From CAZIOH01 sp964540815 (GTDB lineage: Bacteria > Myxococcota_A > Polyangia > Fen-1088), in assembly GCA_964540815.1 (NCBI GenBank), contig CAZIOH010000011.1, positions 1-64,000 on the forward strand: a stretch of DNA of 64,000 nucleotides, given 5' to 3'. Positions within the stretch are counted from its first letter, which is position 1, and each line of letters opens with the position of its first letter. The notes beneath the pieces were generated by a model. It worked only from the letters and a program-made list of their open reading frames with translations. It made no database searches and had not been told where the DNA came from. The translations under genes and the position numbers were made by a program. Below are positions 42,951-54,827 of this stretch, in pieces.

Positions 42951-45032
42951 ATGGCAACCCATGTCCGGGTGCGCACGCCCGAGGAGAGGCAGACCCGCCC
43001 CACCGAGGCGGTGGCCGTGCCCGTGGCGGGGCCCCTCGAGGGACGGACGCTGGGCTCCTACCGGGTGCTCGGCCTGCTCGGTCGCGGGGGAATGGGGTCG
43101 GTGTACCTGGCCGAGCACGCGGTGATCGGACGCAAGGCCGCCATCAAGGTCCTGAACCCGGAGATCGCGGCCGACCCCGAGGCGGTCTCGCGCTTCTTCA
43201 CCGAGGCGCGAGCGGTCAACGACATCCGCCATCCCAACATCATCGAGGTCACCGACTACGGTCAGTTCGAGTCGCTCTACTGCATCGTCATGGAGTACCT
43301 GGAGGGCGAGACGCTGGCGGCGCGGCTCGGCCGCGCGAGCGCGCTCGACGAGCCCACCGTCATCCGGATCATGAAGCAGTGCACCTCGGCGCTGGGCGCG
43401 GCCCACGACCGGGGGCTCGTCCACCGCGACATCAAGCCCGAGAACATCTTCCTGCGGGCCCACCCCGACTATCCGGACTTCGTCAAGTTGCTGGACTTCG
43501 GGATCGCCAAGCTCCTCGGGGACGGAAGGGGCGTCGGCCACCACACCCAGACCGGCTCGGTGCTGGGTACGCCGGCGTACATGTCGCCCGAGCAGTGCCT
43601 GGGGGAGTCGGCGCTCGACACCCGCAGCGACATCTACAGCCTGGGGGTGGTCATCTACCAGATGCTCACCGGACGCCCCCCGTTCTCGGGCGAGACGCTG
43701 GGACGCCTGATCGTGTGCCACGTGAGCGAGGAGGCGATCCCTCCGTGCGTGCTCAATCCCGGGGTGTCGCGGGCCATGAACGACGTCGTGATGCGGACCC
43801 TGCAGAAGAAGCCCAAGGATCGCTACCAGAACGCGCGCGATCTGCGCGAGGCGCTCGAGCGTGTGCTCGCCCCCCACCATCGGGTGGCCACCCCGATGTT
43901 CGGGGTCAACGTGCCTGGCAGCTTCCCGTTCGGGAGCCTGGCGGTCGGCTTCCCGGGCTCGTCCGCGGGCGGGGGTGGGACCGGCGCCGGGTCCGGCGAC
44001 GATGGCGTGGTGGTGGACCCCCATGGCGTGGGGGATTCGCGGCGCGAGTCGGGCCGGGCCGGGGGCTCCTCCCCGACGCCGCTCACCGTGCAGGCCCACC
44101 GGCCTCCCGTCGGGGGTTCGGCGGGGCGAGGTGCCCCGGCATTCCAGGCGCCTGGCCCGGTCCAGGCCCTCACCCGCCGCATGGTCGCCATCGTCGACGA
44201 GCACGTCGCCACCGGCAGGCTGCAGCTCCCCGACCTGCCGGGCCCGAGCCTCAGCTGCATCGAGCTCGCGCGCAAGGGCCGCCTCGGCTTCCAGGACGCC
44301 GCCAACCTGCTCGGCCCATCCCCCGCCTTGCGATCGCGGCTGATGAAGCTGGCCAACAGCGCGGCCTTCCCGAGCCTGATGCCCGCCACCACGCTCGAGC
44401 TGGCGGTGGCGAGGCTCGGCGCGCAGGGCATCGTCACCGCGCTCATCGAGTTCGCCGCGCGCGAGACCCTCGAGGGCCGCGAGCTGCGGATCAAGGATCT
44501 CCTGCGCCGGATCTGGCCGCACGCGGTGGGCGCGGGCCTGATGGCGGCCGAGCTCGCGCAGCACCTCGGCAGCCCGTGCGTGCCAGGCGACGCCTACCTC
44601 GCGGGGCTGCTCTCGTCGATCGGCAAGCCGCTGGTCGGACAGCTGCTGCTCGAGGTCGAGCGCCAGATGCAGCGCAGCGGCAACCGCCAGGGGATGGGCG
44701 AGGAGGTGTTCCGCACGGTCATGGACCTCAGCCATGCGCGCGCCGGGGCCGCCCTCTGCCGCCACTGGGAGCTGCCGTCGGAGGTGGCCGTGGCGATCGA
44801 GCAGCAGGGCACCTGGAACCCCGCCCAGCCGACCGCGCTCGAGAACCTGGTCCGGTTCGCCACCGCCACCGCGAGCCGCCTCGGGCTCGGCGTGGGCAAC
44901 CCCAACTTCGCCGAGCTCGACCGGGTGCTCGACGAGGGCCGCCCACTGCTCGGGCTCGAGCCCGCGGTCCTGCGCCGGCTCGGACACGGCTTCAAGGAAC
45001 GGGCGCTCGGCCTGAGCCGCATCCGCGGCTGA
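42951..45032 (+). CDS. Ser/Thr protein kinase fused to HDOD domain
   Basis: A 693-aa protein. The kinase domain spans about 37-300: GRGGMG (44-49), Lys66, HRDIKPEN (158-165), DFG (182-184) and SPE after GTPAYM; all catalytic residues are present and it is of the RD type. A Gly/Pro-rich linker of about 100 residues follows. Residues from about 405 to 600 are an HDOD domain (LPDLPGPSLSCIELARKG, SPALRSRLMKLANSAAF, YLAGLLSSIGKPLVGQL), with a further helical tail. No membrane segment is seen. It faces an HDOD-only gene across 72 bp, so the two may interact or share control. Confidence 0.9.
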   Translation: MATHVRVRTPEERQTRPTEAVAVPVAGPLEGRTLGSYRVLGLLGRGGMGSVYLAEHAVIGRKAAIKVLNPEIAADPEAVSRFFTEARAVNDIRHPNIIEVTDYGQFESLYCIVMEYLEGETLAARLGRASALDEPTVIRIMKQCTSALGAAHDRGLVHRDIKPENIFLRAHPDYPDFVKLLDFGIAKLLGDGRGVGHHTQTGSVLGTPAYMSPEQCLGESALDTRSDIYSLGVVIYQMLTGRPPFSGETLGRLIVCHVSEEAIPPCVLNPGVSRAMNDVVMRTLQKKPKDRYQNARDLREALERVLAPHHRVATPMFGVNVPGSFPFGSLAVGFPGSSAGGGGTGAGSGDDGVVVDPHGVGDSRRESGRAGGSSPTPLTVQAHRPPVGGSAGRGAPAFQAPGPVQALTRRMVAIVDEHVATGRLQLPDLPGPSLSCIELARKGRLGFQDAANLLGPSPALRSRLMKLANSAAFPSLMPATTLELAVARLGAQGIVTALIEFAARETLEGRELRIKDLLRRIWPHAVGAGLMAAELAQHLGSPCVPGDAYLAGLLSSIGKPLVGQLLLEVERQMQRSGNRQGMGEEVFRTVMDLSHARAGAALCRHWELPSEVAVAIEQQGTWNPAQPTALENLVRFATATASRLGLGVGNPNFAELDRVLDEGRPLLGLEPAVLRRLGHGFKERALGLSRIRG

Positions 45033-45088
45033 GGCGCTCGAGGCGCTCGTGGATCAGAGGCTCGCGGGGCAGCGCGACCGTCCCGGGC

Positions 45089-45952
45089 TCAGTCGACCGA
45101 GAACGCGGCGTCGATGGCGGCCAGGTCCTCGTCGCCGAGGGCCAGAGCGGCCGCCGCCGCGTTCTCCTCGACGTGGGCCAGCGTCGAGGCCTTGGGGATG
45201 GCGAAGAGCGGCTCTCGCCGCACGAGGAAGGCGAGCGCCACCTGCCGGGCGGTGACCCCGGCGCCCTGCCGCGCCGCCACCTCCGCCAGCACCCGCCCGC
45301 CCGGGGAGGTCGAAGCGGGAAAACCCTGGGTCCCGAACGGGCTGTATCCGACCAGCGCGATCTGGTTCTCCAGGCAGACGTCGAGCAGCTCCTGCTCGGG
45401 GGCGCGCTCCTCGAGGTGGTAGAGCACCTGATTGCACGCCATCGGATGCCGCTCGAGCAGACCGAGGGCCTCCCGCAGATCGGCGGCGTCGAAGTTCGAG
45501 ACCCCGAGCGCCCGGATCTTTCCGGCGTCCACCAGCTCCTCGAGCGCGCGCAGCGTCTCGCCGAGCGGGTGGCGACCGCGCCAGTGGAGCAGGTACGCGT
45601 CGAGGTAGTCGACCTTCAGGCGGCGCAGGCTGGCCTCGCAGGCGGCCAAGGTCCCCCGGTAGGTGGCATTCTGCGGCAGCACCTTGCTCACGAGGAACAG
45701 CGTCTCGCGGGGAACCCCGGCGATGGCCTCGGCGATCAGCTCCTCGGCCGCCCCGTTGCCGTACATCTCGGCGGTGTCGATGTGGCGCATCCCGAGCTCG
45801 ATTCCACGCCGCAGACAGGCGACCTCGGACTTGCGGAGGGTGGCGACCCCCATCTTCCAGGTGCCTTGCCCGATGGTGGGGACATCCACGTTGGTCGGGC
45901 CAAAGCGCCGGACCGTCGGCGTCCCGTCTCCTGCCGCTGCGCTGCCTGCCAC
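45089..45952 (-). CDS. Aldo/keto reductase
   Basis: A 287-aa NADPH-dependent reductase. The catalytic tetrad is visible: Asp and Tyr in HIDTAEMYGNG, Lys in FLVSKVLP and His in YLLHWRG. The C-terminal GAGVTARQVALAFLV and FAIPKAST segments bind NADP. Related enzymes reduce methylglyoxal and other aldehydes. The GTG at 45952 is 6 nt after a TACAAT -10, which suggests a leaderless transcript. It is divergent from an aldehyde dehydrogenase, a sensible pairing for aldehyde disposal. Confidence 0.9.
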   Translation of the reverse strand: MAGSAAAGDGTPTVRRFGPTNVDVPTIGQGTWKMGVATLRKSEVACLRRGIELGMRHIDTAEMYGNGAAEELIAEAIAGVPRETLFLVSKVLPQNATYRGTLAACEASLRRLKVDYLDAYLLHWRGRHPLGETLRALEELVDAGKIRALGVSNFDAADLREALGLLERHPMACNQVLYHLEERAPEQELLDVCLENQIALVGYSPFGTQGFPASTSPGGRVLAEVAARQGAGVTARQVALAFLVRREPLFAIPKASTLAHVEENAAAAALALGDEDLAAIDAAFSVD

Positions 45953-45958
45953 GTTGTC

Positions 45959-45986
45959 ATTGTACGTAGCGCGGCGCCGTTCGCAA
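45959..45986 (-). promoter_or_regulatory. Promoter of aldo/keto reductase gene (leaderless)
   Basis: On the minus strand TTGCGA (45986-45981), 16 bp, TACAAT (45964-45959), then 6 nt to GTG 45952. No SD is present. Confidence 0.5.
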
Positions 45987-46042
45987 AGTTCCCCGGGCCC
46001 CGGCGGCGCTGTCGGCGCTGTCATATTGGCTCGTTTGGCCTT

Positions 46043-47443
46043 ATGGCTTTGGCCATGCCCATCGCCACGGTGAACCCGGCCACTGGCCAGTCGATTCGAG
46101 CGTTCGCGGCCGACACGCCCGACGACATCGAGCACAAGCTCATCCGCGCCGCCCAGGCCTTCGTCACGTGGAGCCACGTCCCCGTGGCCGGGCGGGCCGC
46201 CCTGCTGACGCGCGTGGCGGCCGAGCTCGAGTCCCGCAGCGAGAGCCTGGCCCGGCTCTCGACCGAGGAGATGGGCAAGCCCATCGGGGCCGCGCGCGAG
46301 GAGGTGGCGAAGTGTGCCCTCGTCTGTCGGTACTACGCCGAACACGGCGGCGACCTGCTCGCCGCCGAGCCCATCGGCGGGGCCGGCCAGGAGGTCTGGT
46401 ACGAGCCGCTCGGGCCGGTGCTGGCGGTGATGCCCTGGAACTTTCCGTTCTGGCAGGTGTTCCGGTTCGCCGCCCCGGCCCTGATGGCCGGAAACGTGGG
46501 CCTGCTGAAGCACGCGTCCAACGTCCCCGCGTGCGCCCGCGCCATCGAGGAGCTCTTCGTCGCCGCCGGGGCCGGCACTGAGGCCGGTTTCGGCGTACCG
46601 GCCGGCGTGTTCCAGACGCTGCTCGTCGAGAGCGCGGCCGTGCCGGGGCTGATCGCCGACGCTCGGGTGGCGGCCGTCACGTTGACCGGGAGCGAGGCCG
46701 CCGGTCGCAGCGTGGCCACCCTGGCGGGCCAGCACCTCAAGAAGGTGGTGCTCGAGCTCGGGGGCAGCGACCCCTTCATCGTCCTCGAGGACGCCGATCC
46801 GGAGCACGCCGCCGATGTCGCGGTCAAGGCCCGGACCATCGGCAACGGCCAGTCGTGCATCGCCGCCAAGCGGTTCATCGTGGTCGAGGCGGTCCACGAG
46901 CGCTTCGTCGCGCGCTTCGTCGAGGGCATGCGCCGACTGCGCCTTGGAGATCCCGCCCGCGAGGACACCGAGCTCGGCCCGCTGGCCACCGCCGCGATTC
47001 GTGCCGAGGTGGCCGAGCAGGTCACCGACTCGGTCCGGGCGGGCGCGCGCATCGCGCTCGGGGGCGTCACGCCCGCGGGACCCGGGTCCTTCTATCCAGC
47101 CACCGTCCTCCTCGATGTGCCGCACGATTGCAGGGTGGCGCGCGAGGAGGTCTTCGGCCCCGTCGCGCCGGTGTTTCGGGTCGCCGACTCGGACGCTGCC
47201 CTCGCCCTGGCCAACGACACCACCTTCGGGCTCGGCGCCAGCGTCTGGACCAACCAGGCCCGCGAGGCCGCCCGCTTCGCCCGCGAGCTGCAGGCGGGAA
47301 CCGTCTTCGTGAACGGTGCGGTGGCGTCGGACGTTCGCTTTCCGTTCGGTGGCATCAAGCGCTCGGGGTTCGGCCGGGAGCTCGGCAGCCACGGCATTCG
47401 CGAGTTCGTCAACATCAAGACCATCCGGATGATCTTGCCCTAG
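46043..47443 (+). CDS. Succinate-semialdehyde dehydrogenase (Sad/YneI-type)
   Basis: A 466-aa NAD(P)-dependent aldehyde dehydrogenase. The nucleophile is Cys in NGQSCIAAKRFI and the general base Glu in VLELGGSDPF. PWNFPFWQVFRFAAPALMAG and LLKHASNVP closely resemble the E. coli YneI (Sad) subgroup acting on succinate semialdehyde. It ends in FPFGGIKRSGFGRELG as usual. ATG 46043 is used; ATG 46055 is an in-frame alternative, and neither has an SD. The 90-bp spacer to the aldo/keto reductase must hold both promoters. Confidence 0.9.
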   Translation: MALAMPIATVNPATGQSIRAFAADTPDDIEHKLIRAAQAFVTWSHVPVAGRAALLTRVAAELESRSESLARLSTEEMGKPIGAAREEVAKCALVCRYYAEHGGDLLAAEPIGGAGQEVWYEPLGPVLAVMPWNFPFWQVFRFAAPALMAGNVGLLKHASNVPACARAIEELFVAAGAGTEAGFGVPAGVFQTLLVESAAVPGLIADARVAAVTLTGSEAAGRSVATLAGQHLKKVVLELGGSDPFIVLEDADPEHAADVAVKARTIGNGQSCIAAKRFIVVEAVHERFVARFVEGMRRLRLGDPAREDTELGPLATAAIRAEVAEQVTDSVRAGARIALGGVTPAGPGSFYPATVLLDVPHDCRVAREEVFGPVAPVFRVADSDAALALANDTTFGLGASVWTNQAREAARFARELQAGTVFVNGAVASDVRFPFGGIKRSGFGRELGSHGIREFVNIKTIRMILP

Positions 47444-47457
47444 CCTCTCCCCCGTCT

Positions 47458-47543
47458 TCCGTCTTACCCGTCCTCGTCCTCGTCCTCGTTCTCGTCGCGT
47501 CCGGTCGGGGAACGAGGACGGGACGAGGACAGCCAAGACGGAC
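47458..47543. terminator. Large imperfect hairpin after aldehyde dehydrogenase
   Basis: Two arms of about 34 nt (47458-47491 and 47510-47543) pair imperfectly around an 18-nt loop; they are built from GTCCTC/GAGGAC repeats. It lies 15 bp after the stop and 27 bp before the next start. No T-run follows. It may terminate, protect the mRNA 3' end or insulate the two genes. Confidence 0.5.
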
Positions 47544-47570
47544 GGGCAAGCGGCGCGGCTTTGGATTACC

Positions 47571-50297
47571 ATGCGACGACCGCGCCCACTTCCTTCTCTC
47601 CCCGAGGCCGCCGTGAATCCAGGAAAGAACTTTCGTCTGCCCCGCACCATCCTGCCCCGCGCCTATCGGGCCATCCTCACGCTCGATCTCGAGCGGGGGA
47701 CGTTCGCAGGCAAGGTCGAGATCGACGTCGACCTTGCGAACGCCGTGCCGGCGATTCACCTGCACGCGGTCGGGCTCGACCTCACCCGGATCACCTTCTC
47801 GCGCGCCGACGACCCCGAGGTCCCCCTGCAGGTGACCGTGGACGCCGAGAGCGAGACCGCGACCGTCACCGCACCGACCGGCCTGCTCGGCCCCGGGGCC
47901 GCGCGGCTGTCGGTCGACTGGACCGGCGCGTTCTCGCCCGGGCTGCGCGGTTTGTATCGAGCGGGCGCGGTGGCCGTCACCCAGTTCGAGGCCGCCGACG
48001 CGCGCCGGGTCTTTCCCTGCTTCGACGAGCCGGCCTTCAAGGCCACCTGGAGCCTCGAGCTGCGCGACCTGCCCCCCTCCGCCGCCGTGCTCTCCAACGG
48101 GAGCGTGGAGGCGGACGGCCCCTTGCCGGACGGCCGCCGGCGCGTGCGCTTCCGAACCACGCCGGTGCTCTCGTCGTACCTGGTCGCGCTGGCCGTGGGC
48201 GACCTGGTCTCGAGCCCGGAGGTGGTGACCCGGGGAGTTCCGATCCGCACCTGGTCGGTGCCGAACAAGCGCGCGCTCACCGCGTTCGCGCAGGAGTGCG
48301 CGGCGGCCGTCCTGCCGAGGCTCGAGGACTACTTCGGCCTGCCCTACCCTTTCGGCAAGCTGGACCAGCTCGGCATTCCGGACTTCGAGGCGGGCGCCAT
48401 GGAGAACGCGGGGTGCATCACCTTCCGCGAGGTGGCGCTGCTGCTCGACCCGGCCACCGCTCCGATCGCGGTCCAGAAGCGCGTCGCCGAGGTCATCACC
48501 CACGAGCTCGCGCACCAGTGGTTCGGGAACCTCGTGACCATGGTCTGGTGGGACGATCTGTGGCTGAACGAGGCCTTCGCGACCTGGATGGCCTTCAAGA
48601 TCGTCGACGACTGGCGCCCGGACTGGCGCATCTGGATGGACTTCGAGGTGGGCAAGGGCTCGGCGCTCGCCCTCGATGCCATGCGCTCGGCCCATCCCAT
48701 CCGCGCCGAGGTCCGCAACGCCGAGGAGGCCGGGGAGTCCTTCGACGCCATCACCTACGAGAAGGGGGGCGCGGTCCTGCGGATGATCGAGGGGTACCTC
48801 GGCGCCGAGCGCTTTCGCGACGGCATTCGCCTCTACATGCAGAGACACCGCGAGCAGAACGCCACCGCGGATGATCTGTGGGGGGCCCTCGCTCACAGCT
48901 CGGAGCCGGGCATCCTCGAGCTTGCGAACGGGTGGATCCGGAAGACCGGATACCCGGTGGTCAGGGTCGAGGCGCCGAGCTTCGACGGAGGCGACCCCAG
49001 CCATCTCGCCCCAGGGGACAGCGGCTTTCCGCTGCGGCTGTCGCAGAAGCGCTTCTTCTCGGATCCGGAGGCCGAGCGTCAGGCCGCCAGCGAGAGCGGA
49101 CCGCCAGCCCTCTGGGCCGTGCCCATGGTGCTGCGCTTCCGGGATGCACGCGGGGTCCACGATCACCGGTTCCTGCTCGCGGAGTCGAGCGCGACCGTGG
49201 CCCTGCCCTCCGAGGGTCCGGTGACCTGGGTGGTCGCCAACGCCGAGGCCGCGGGGTTTTACCGCTGCCAGTACGACGCCCGGCTGCTGGCCCGCCTGGG
49301 TGCGGCCGCGGCGGAGCTGGCGCCGGTGGCGCGCATGGCCCTGATCTCCGACCAGTGGGCGCTGGTCCGCGCGGGCGCGGTCGAGCTCGGGGCGTTCCTC
49401 GATCTGCTCTGCGACCTCGCCGGGGACACGGATCCCCACGTCCTCGACGAACTCATCGGCCGACTCGGCTTGCTCGAGTACCGCCACGTCAGCGACGCGG
49501 ATCGTCCGCGGTTCCAGCAGCTGATCGGCCGCCTGTTCTCCGGCGCGGCCGCCAGCCTGGGCTGGGGCCAGCCCGGTGAGCCGGACGAGCTGCGCCTGCG
49601 GCGGGCCGCCCTGCTGCGCGCCATGGTGGGCCTGGCCCGCGATCCCGAGTGGATCCGGCAAGCCGCCCTGAGGTACGAGGCCCACGTGACCGCCGCGGAC
49701 GAAGCCCAGTCCTCGGCCGCGGCCGCTCCGGGCCGGTCGACCCCGGCGGAGGGCCTCGATCCGAACCTGCTCGATACGGTGATCACCGCGGCGGCGCGCA
49801 CGGCCGATGGCGCACGCTTCGCCGATCTGACGGCGCGGGCCGCGCGCGAGGTGGATCCGGCCGCCAAGCGCAGGTACCTGCACGCGCTCGCCCGGGTAGA
49901 GTCCCCGAGGCTCGCCGCCGAGGCCATCGAGCTGTCCTTGACCGAGGCGGTGCCGATGCAGGACTTCACGTCTTTTCTGTCGGTGCTGCTCGCGAACCGG
50001 GCCACGCGCCCGGGGGCCTGGGCGCTGGTGCGCGAGCGCTGGGAGCAGGTCCGCGCCAAGGCCGACTCGCCCATGCTCCTGCGGCGCCTCGTCGAGGCGC
50101 TCGGCAACCTCGTCGAGCGCGAGCACCTCGACGAGGTTCGCCAGTTCCTGGCGGAGCACCCGATCGAATCCGCCCAGCAGGCCACGGCCCAGACCCTCGA
50201 GCGCCTGCAGACCGATGTGGCGTTGCGCGAGCGCCTGCTCCCGCGCCTGTCCGCCTGGCTGACCAGGGCGGAATCGGCGAAGGCGACCCCCGCGTGA
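47571..50297 (+). CDS. M1 family aminopeptidase
   Basis: A 908-aa zinc aminopeptidase. After an N-terminal saddle domain come GAMENAG (substrate amine recognition), the zinc site HELAHQ...NEAF (HELAHQWFGNLV, then DLWLNEAFATW) and the Tyr in ITYEKGGAVL. The C-terminal 400 residues are ERAP-like helical repeats. It cleaves N-terminal residues broadly, and no signal peptide is seen. The family resemblance is nearer to the puromycin-sensitive/ERAP-like group than to E. coli PepN. A GTG 14 codons later is an alternative start (NPGKNFRLPRTILP). Confidence 0.92.
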   Translation: MRRPRPLPSLPEAAVNPGKNFRLPRTILPRAYRAILTLDLERGTFAGKVEIDVDLANAVPAIHLHAVGLDLTRITFSRADDPEVPLQVTVDAESETATVTAPTGLLGPGAARLSVDWTGAFSPGLRGLYRAGAVAVTQFEAADARRVFPCFDEPAFKATWSLELRDLPPSAAVLSNGSVEADGPLPDGRRRVRFRTTPVLSSYLVALAVGDLVSSPEVVTRGVPIRTWSVPNKRALTAFAQECAAAVLPRLEDYFGLPYPFGKLDQLGIPDFEAGAMENAGCITFREVALLLDPATAPIAVQKRVAEVITHELAHQWFGNLVTMVWWDDLWLNEAFATWMAFKIVDDWRPDWRIWMDFEVGKGSALALDAMRSAHPIRAEVRNAEEAGESFDAITYEKGGAVLRMIEGYLGAERFRDGIRLYMQRHREQNATADDLWGALAHSSEPGILELANGWIRKTGYPVVRVEAPSFDGGDPSHLAPGDSGFPLRLSQKRFFSDPEAERQAASESGPPALWAVPMVLRFRDARGVHDHRFLLAESSATVALPSEGPVTWVVANAEAAGFYRCQYDARLLARLGAAAAELAPVARMALISDQWALVRAGAVELGAFLDLLCDLAGDTDPHVLDELIGRLGLLEYRHVSDADRPRFQQLIGRLFSGAAASLGWGQPGEPDELRLRRAALLRAMVGLARDPEWIRQAALRYEAHVTAADEAQSSAAAAPGRSTPAEGLDPNLLDTVITAAARTADGARFADLTARAAREVDPAAKRRYLHALARVESPRLAAEAIELSLTEAVPMQDFTSFLSVLLANRATRPGAWALVRERWEQVRAKADSPMLLRRLVEALGNLVEREHLDEVRQFLAEHPIESAQQATAQTLERLQTDVALRERLLPRLSAWLTRAESAKATPA

Positions 50298-50420
50298 GCG
50301 CTGCAGGCATGTGTCCCTCGCGGCCGAGCCACTCCACACGCGAGGACGCGGCCCGGGTGGTCCCAGGACTCTTGACAGCTCACCTCGGCCCGAGCGAGTC
50401 TGCGGCCTCCCCACACCTCC

Positions 50421-51635
50421 ATGCGTGACGCGACCTCAGGCGGAAGCTCCTCGCCACCGAGTGGCGAGACCCCGGCCCGATCCGGAGTCTCGCGGCGAAC
50501 GGGTGTGGTGATATCCCTCCTGACTGGCATCCTGGTCGCGGTGGTCGGCAACGCCATCCTCCCGGGGGCCGAGCGTCGGCCGTCGGACGTCCCCGCCGCG
50601 GCCCCGACCGGGGTGCGCACCGGCGTCGCCGGCAACGCCGCGGTTCCGGCGGTTGCCACGGCGACCGCGGGTGGCGGGGGAGCCTCGGTCGCCGCCCCGT
50701 CTCGGCCGGGTCCGAGCACGGTGGCGGGTGCGGCGGTCGACCCCGGCACGGGGACCACACCCGCGGTCGGCGCCAACGCTCCCGCCAACGCGGCATCGAA
50801 TGCGGCATCGAATGCGGCATCGAACGATGGCCGGCCCACGCCGGCACGTCCGGCCAGCGCCAGCGCCGGTCCCGCGCGCGGCGATCGGGAGCGGGCGGGT
50901 CAACCGTCCGGAGCGGAGGCGCGTGCCACGGCGCGCGCGGATTCAGGTGCAGCCAGCGAGAACGCGGGGGCCGTCGCGGTCGCGCCAGGTGGGCCCGCCA
51001 CGGCGGCTGCGTCTGGCGCCGCCGGAGCGCCCGGCGGCGCGAGCCCGCCGACGGCCGCGGCCGTCGAGCCCGACAAGAATGGCGACAGGCTGGCCGGGAG
51101 ATCCCCCGACGCCGGTCCGGAGGAGATCCCCGAGGCGGCCAAGGACGCGGCCAAGGAGACCTCGCCGGAGGCGGCCGCCAAGGAGAACAAGACCAAGGAC
51201 AGGACGAGAGACAAGGCCGAGGAGAAGCTGGCGGCGGGCGACGAGCACGCGGCCCCCGACTGCTCGCTCCCCGACAAGGACATCGCGCGCGAGGCCTGGC
51301 GCCGCAACTGGCCGACCCTGTGCAAGGGCGCCGAGGCCGACCGCGTGTCGCTCTTCATCCCGCTCAAGGGCACCCTCGACGGCGAGACCCACGAGCTCCG
51401 TCAGGCCAGCCACGAGGTCCGGATCAACCTGCCCGCCGGTGAGTCGCTGCTGACGTTACGCCAGTACAAGGTCCGCCGCTCTGGCTTCAAGGACCTGCGC
51501 ATCTTCCCGACCGATTCGGGTGGGACCCGGCTGCGACTCAAGCTGTCGTCCGGCACCGGCGAGCCGAGCTTCGACATGAAGGACGGCTACGCCAAGATCA
51601 CCATCACCGCCCCGCGCTCCGCCTCGACCGACTGA
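50421..51635 (+). CDS. Membrane-anchored protein with disordered linker and AMIN-like C-terminus
   Basis: A 404-aa protein I cannot name. One membrane helix (about 27-47, GVVISLLTGILVAVVGNAIL) is followed by some 200 residues of Ala/Gly/Pro-rich sequence that includes three 12-bp DNA repeats coding NAAS (50787-50822), then a charged Lys/Glu stretch. The last 125 residues look like a compact beta domain (VSLFIPLKGTLDGETHELRQ, HEVRINLPAGESLLTLRQY, AKITITAPR), reminiscent of AMIN-type domains that bind cell wall or secretin partners. It is likely periplasmic. No clear SD is present before ATG 50421. Confidence 0.6.
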   Translation: MRDATSGGSSSPPSGETPARSGVSRRTGVVISLLTGILVAVVGNAILPGAERRPSDVPAAAPTGVRTGVAGNAAVPAVATATAGGGGASVAAPSRPGPSTVAGAAVDPGTGTTPAVGANAPANAASNAASNAASNDGRPTPARPASASAGPARGDRERAGQPSGAEARATARADSGAASENAGAVAVAPGGPATAAASGAAGAPGGASPPTAAAVEPDKNGDRLAGRSPDAGPEEIPEAAKDAAKETSPEAAAKENKTKDRTRDKAEEKLAAGDEHAAPDCSLPDKDIAREAWRRNWPTLCKGAEADRVSLFIPLKGTLDGETHELRQASHEVRINLPAGESLLTLRQYKVRRSGFKDLRIFPTDSGGTRLRLKLSSGTGEPSFDMKDGYAKITITAPRSASTD

Positions 51636-51683
51636 GGGCCGAGGGCGAGCCCCCTCCGAGCGCAGTGCCCGGCCCTGCCGCCC

Positions 51684-54575
<2,892 letters not shown>

Positions 54576-54758
54576 CGGTTTTCCGTCGCATCGCCCCCCG
54601 GGACGCGTCGATGACACCTTGTGCCCAAAGACAGCATAGATGAAAAACGGGGGGTTCGATGTAGGCCAGCGTACAGAGAATCGCTGGGTTCCGGACCCGT
54701 CGGTGGAGGGGCGCGTGGTCAGATCGAGGGTGCTGTAGGGCGTCCATGTCGTAAGTGG

Positions 54759-54787
54759 TTGCGGTCCAGATACTTCACGGCGATAAT
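54759..54787 (+). promoter_or_regulatory. Sigma70-type promoter of secreted VDxLL protein gene
   Basis: TTGCGG (54759-54764), a 17-bp spacer and GATAAT (54782-54787). A start near 54794 gives a leader of about 35 nt before ATG 54828, which has a strong SD (AGAGGTG). Confidence 0.65.
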
Positions 54788-54827
54788 TTCGCGACTCAGT
54801 TTTCCCCCCATGCCCAGAGGTGATGCG

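Noticed and set aside
42887..47443. Apparent 1518-codon protein joining kinase region to aldehyde dehydrogenase
   Set aside because: The N-terminal two thirds is a shadow frame of the kinase-HDOD gene; only the part from 46043 is real (aldehyde dehydrogenase).
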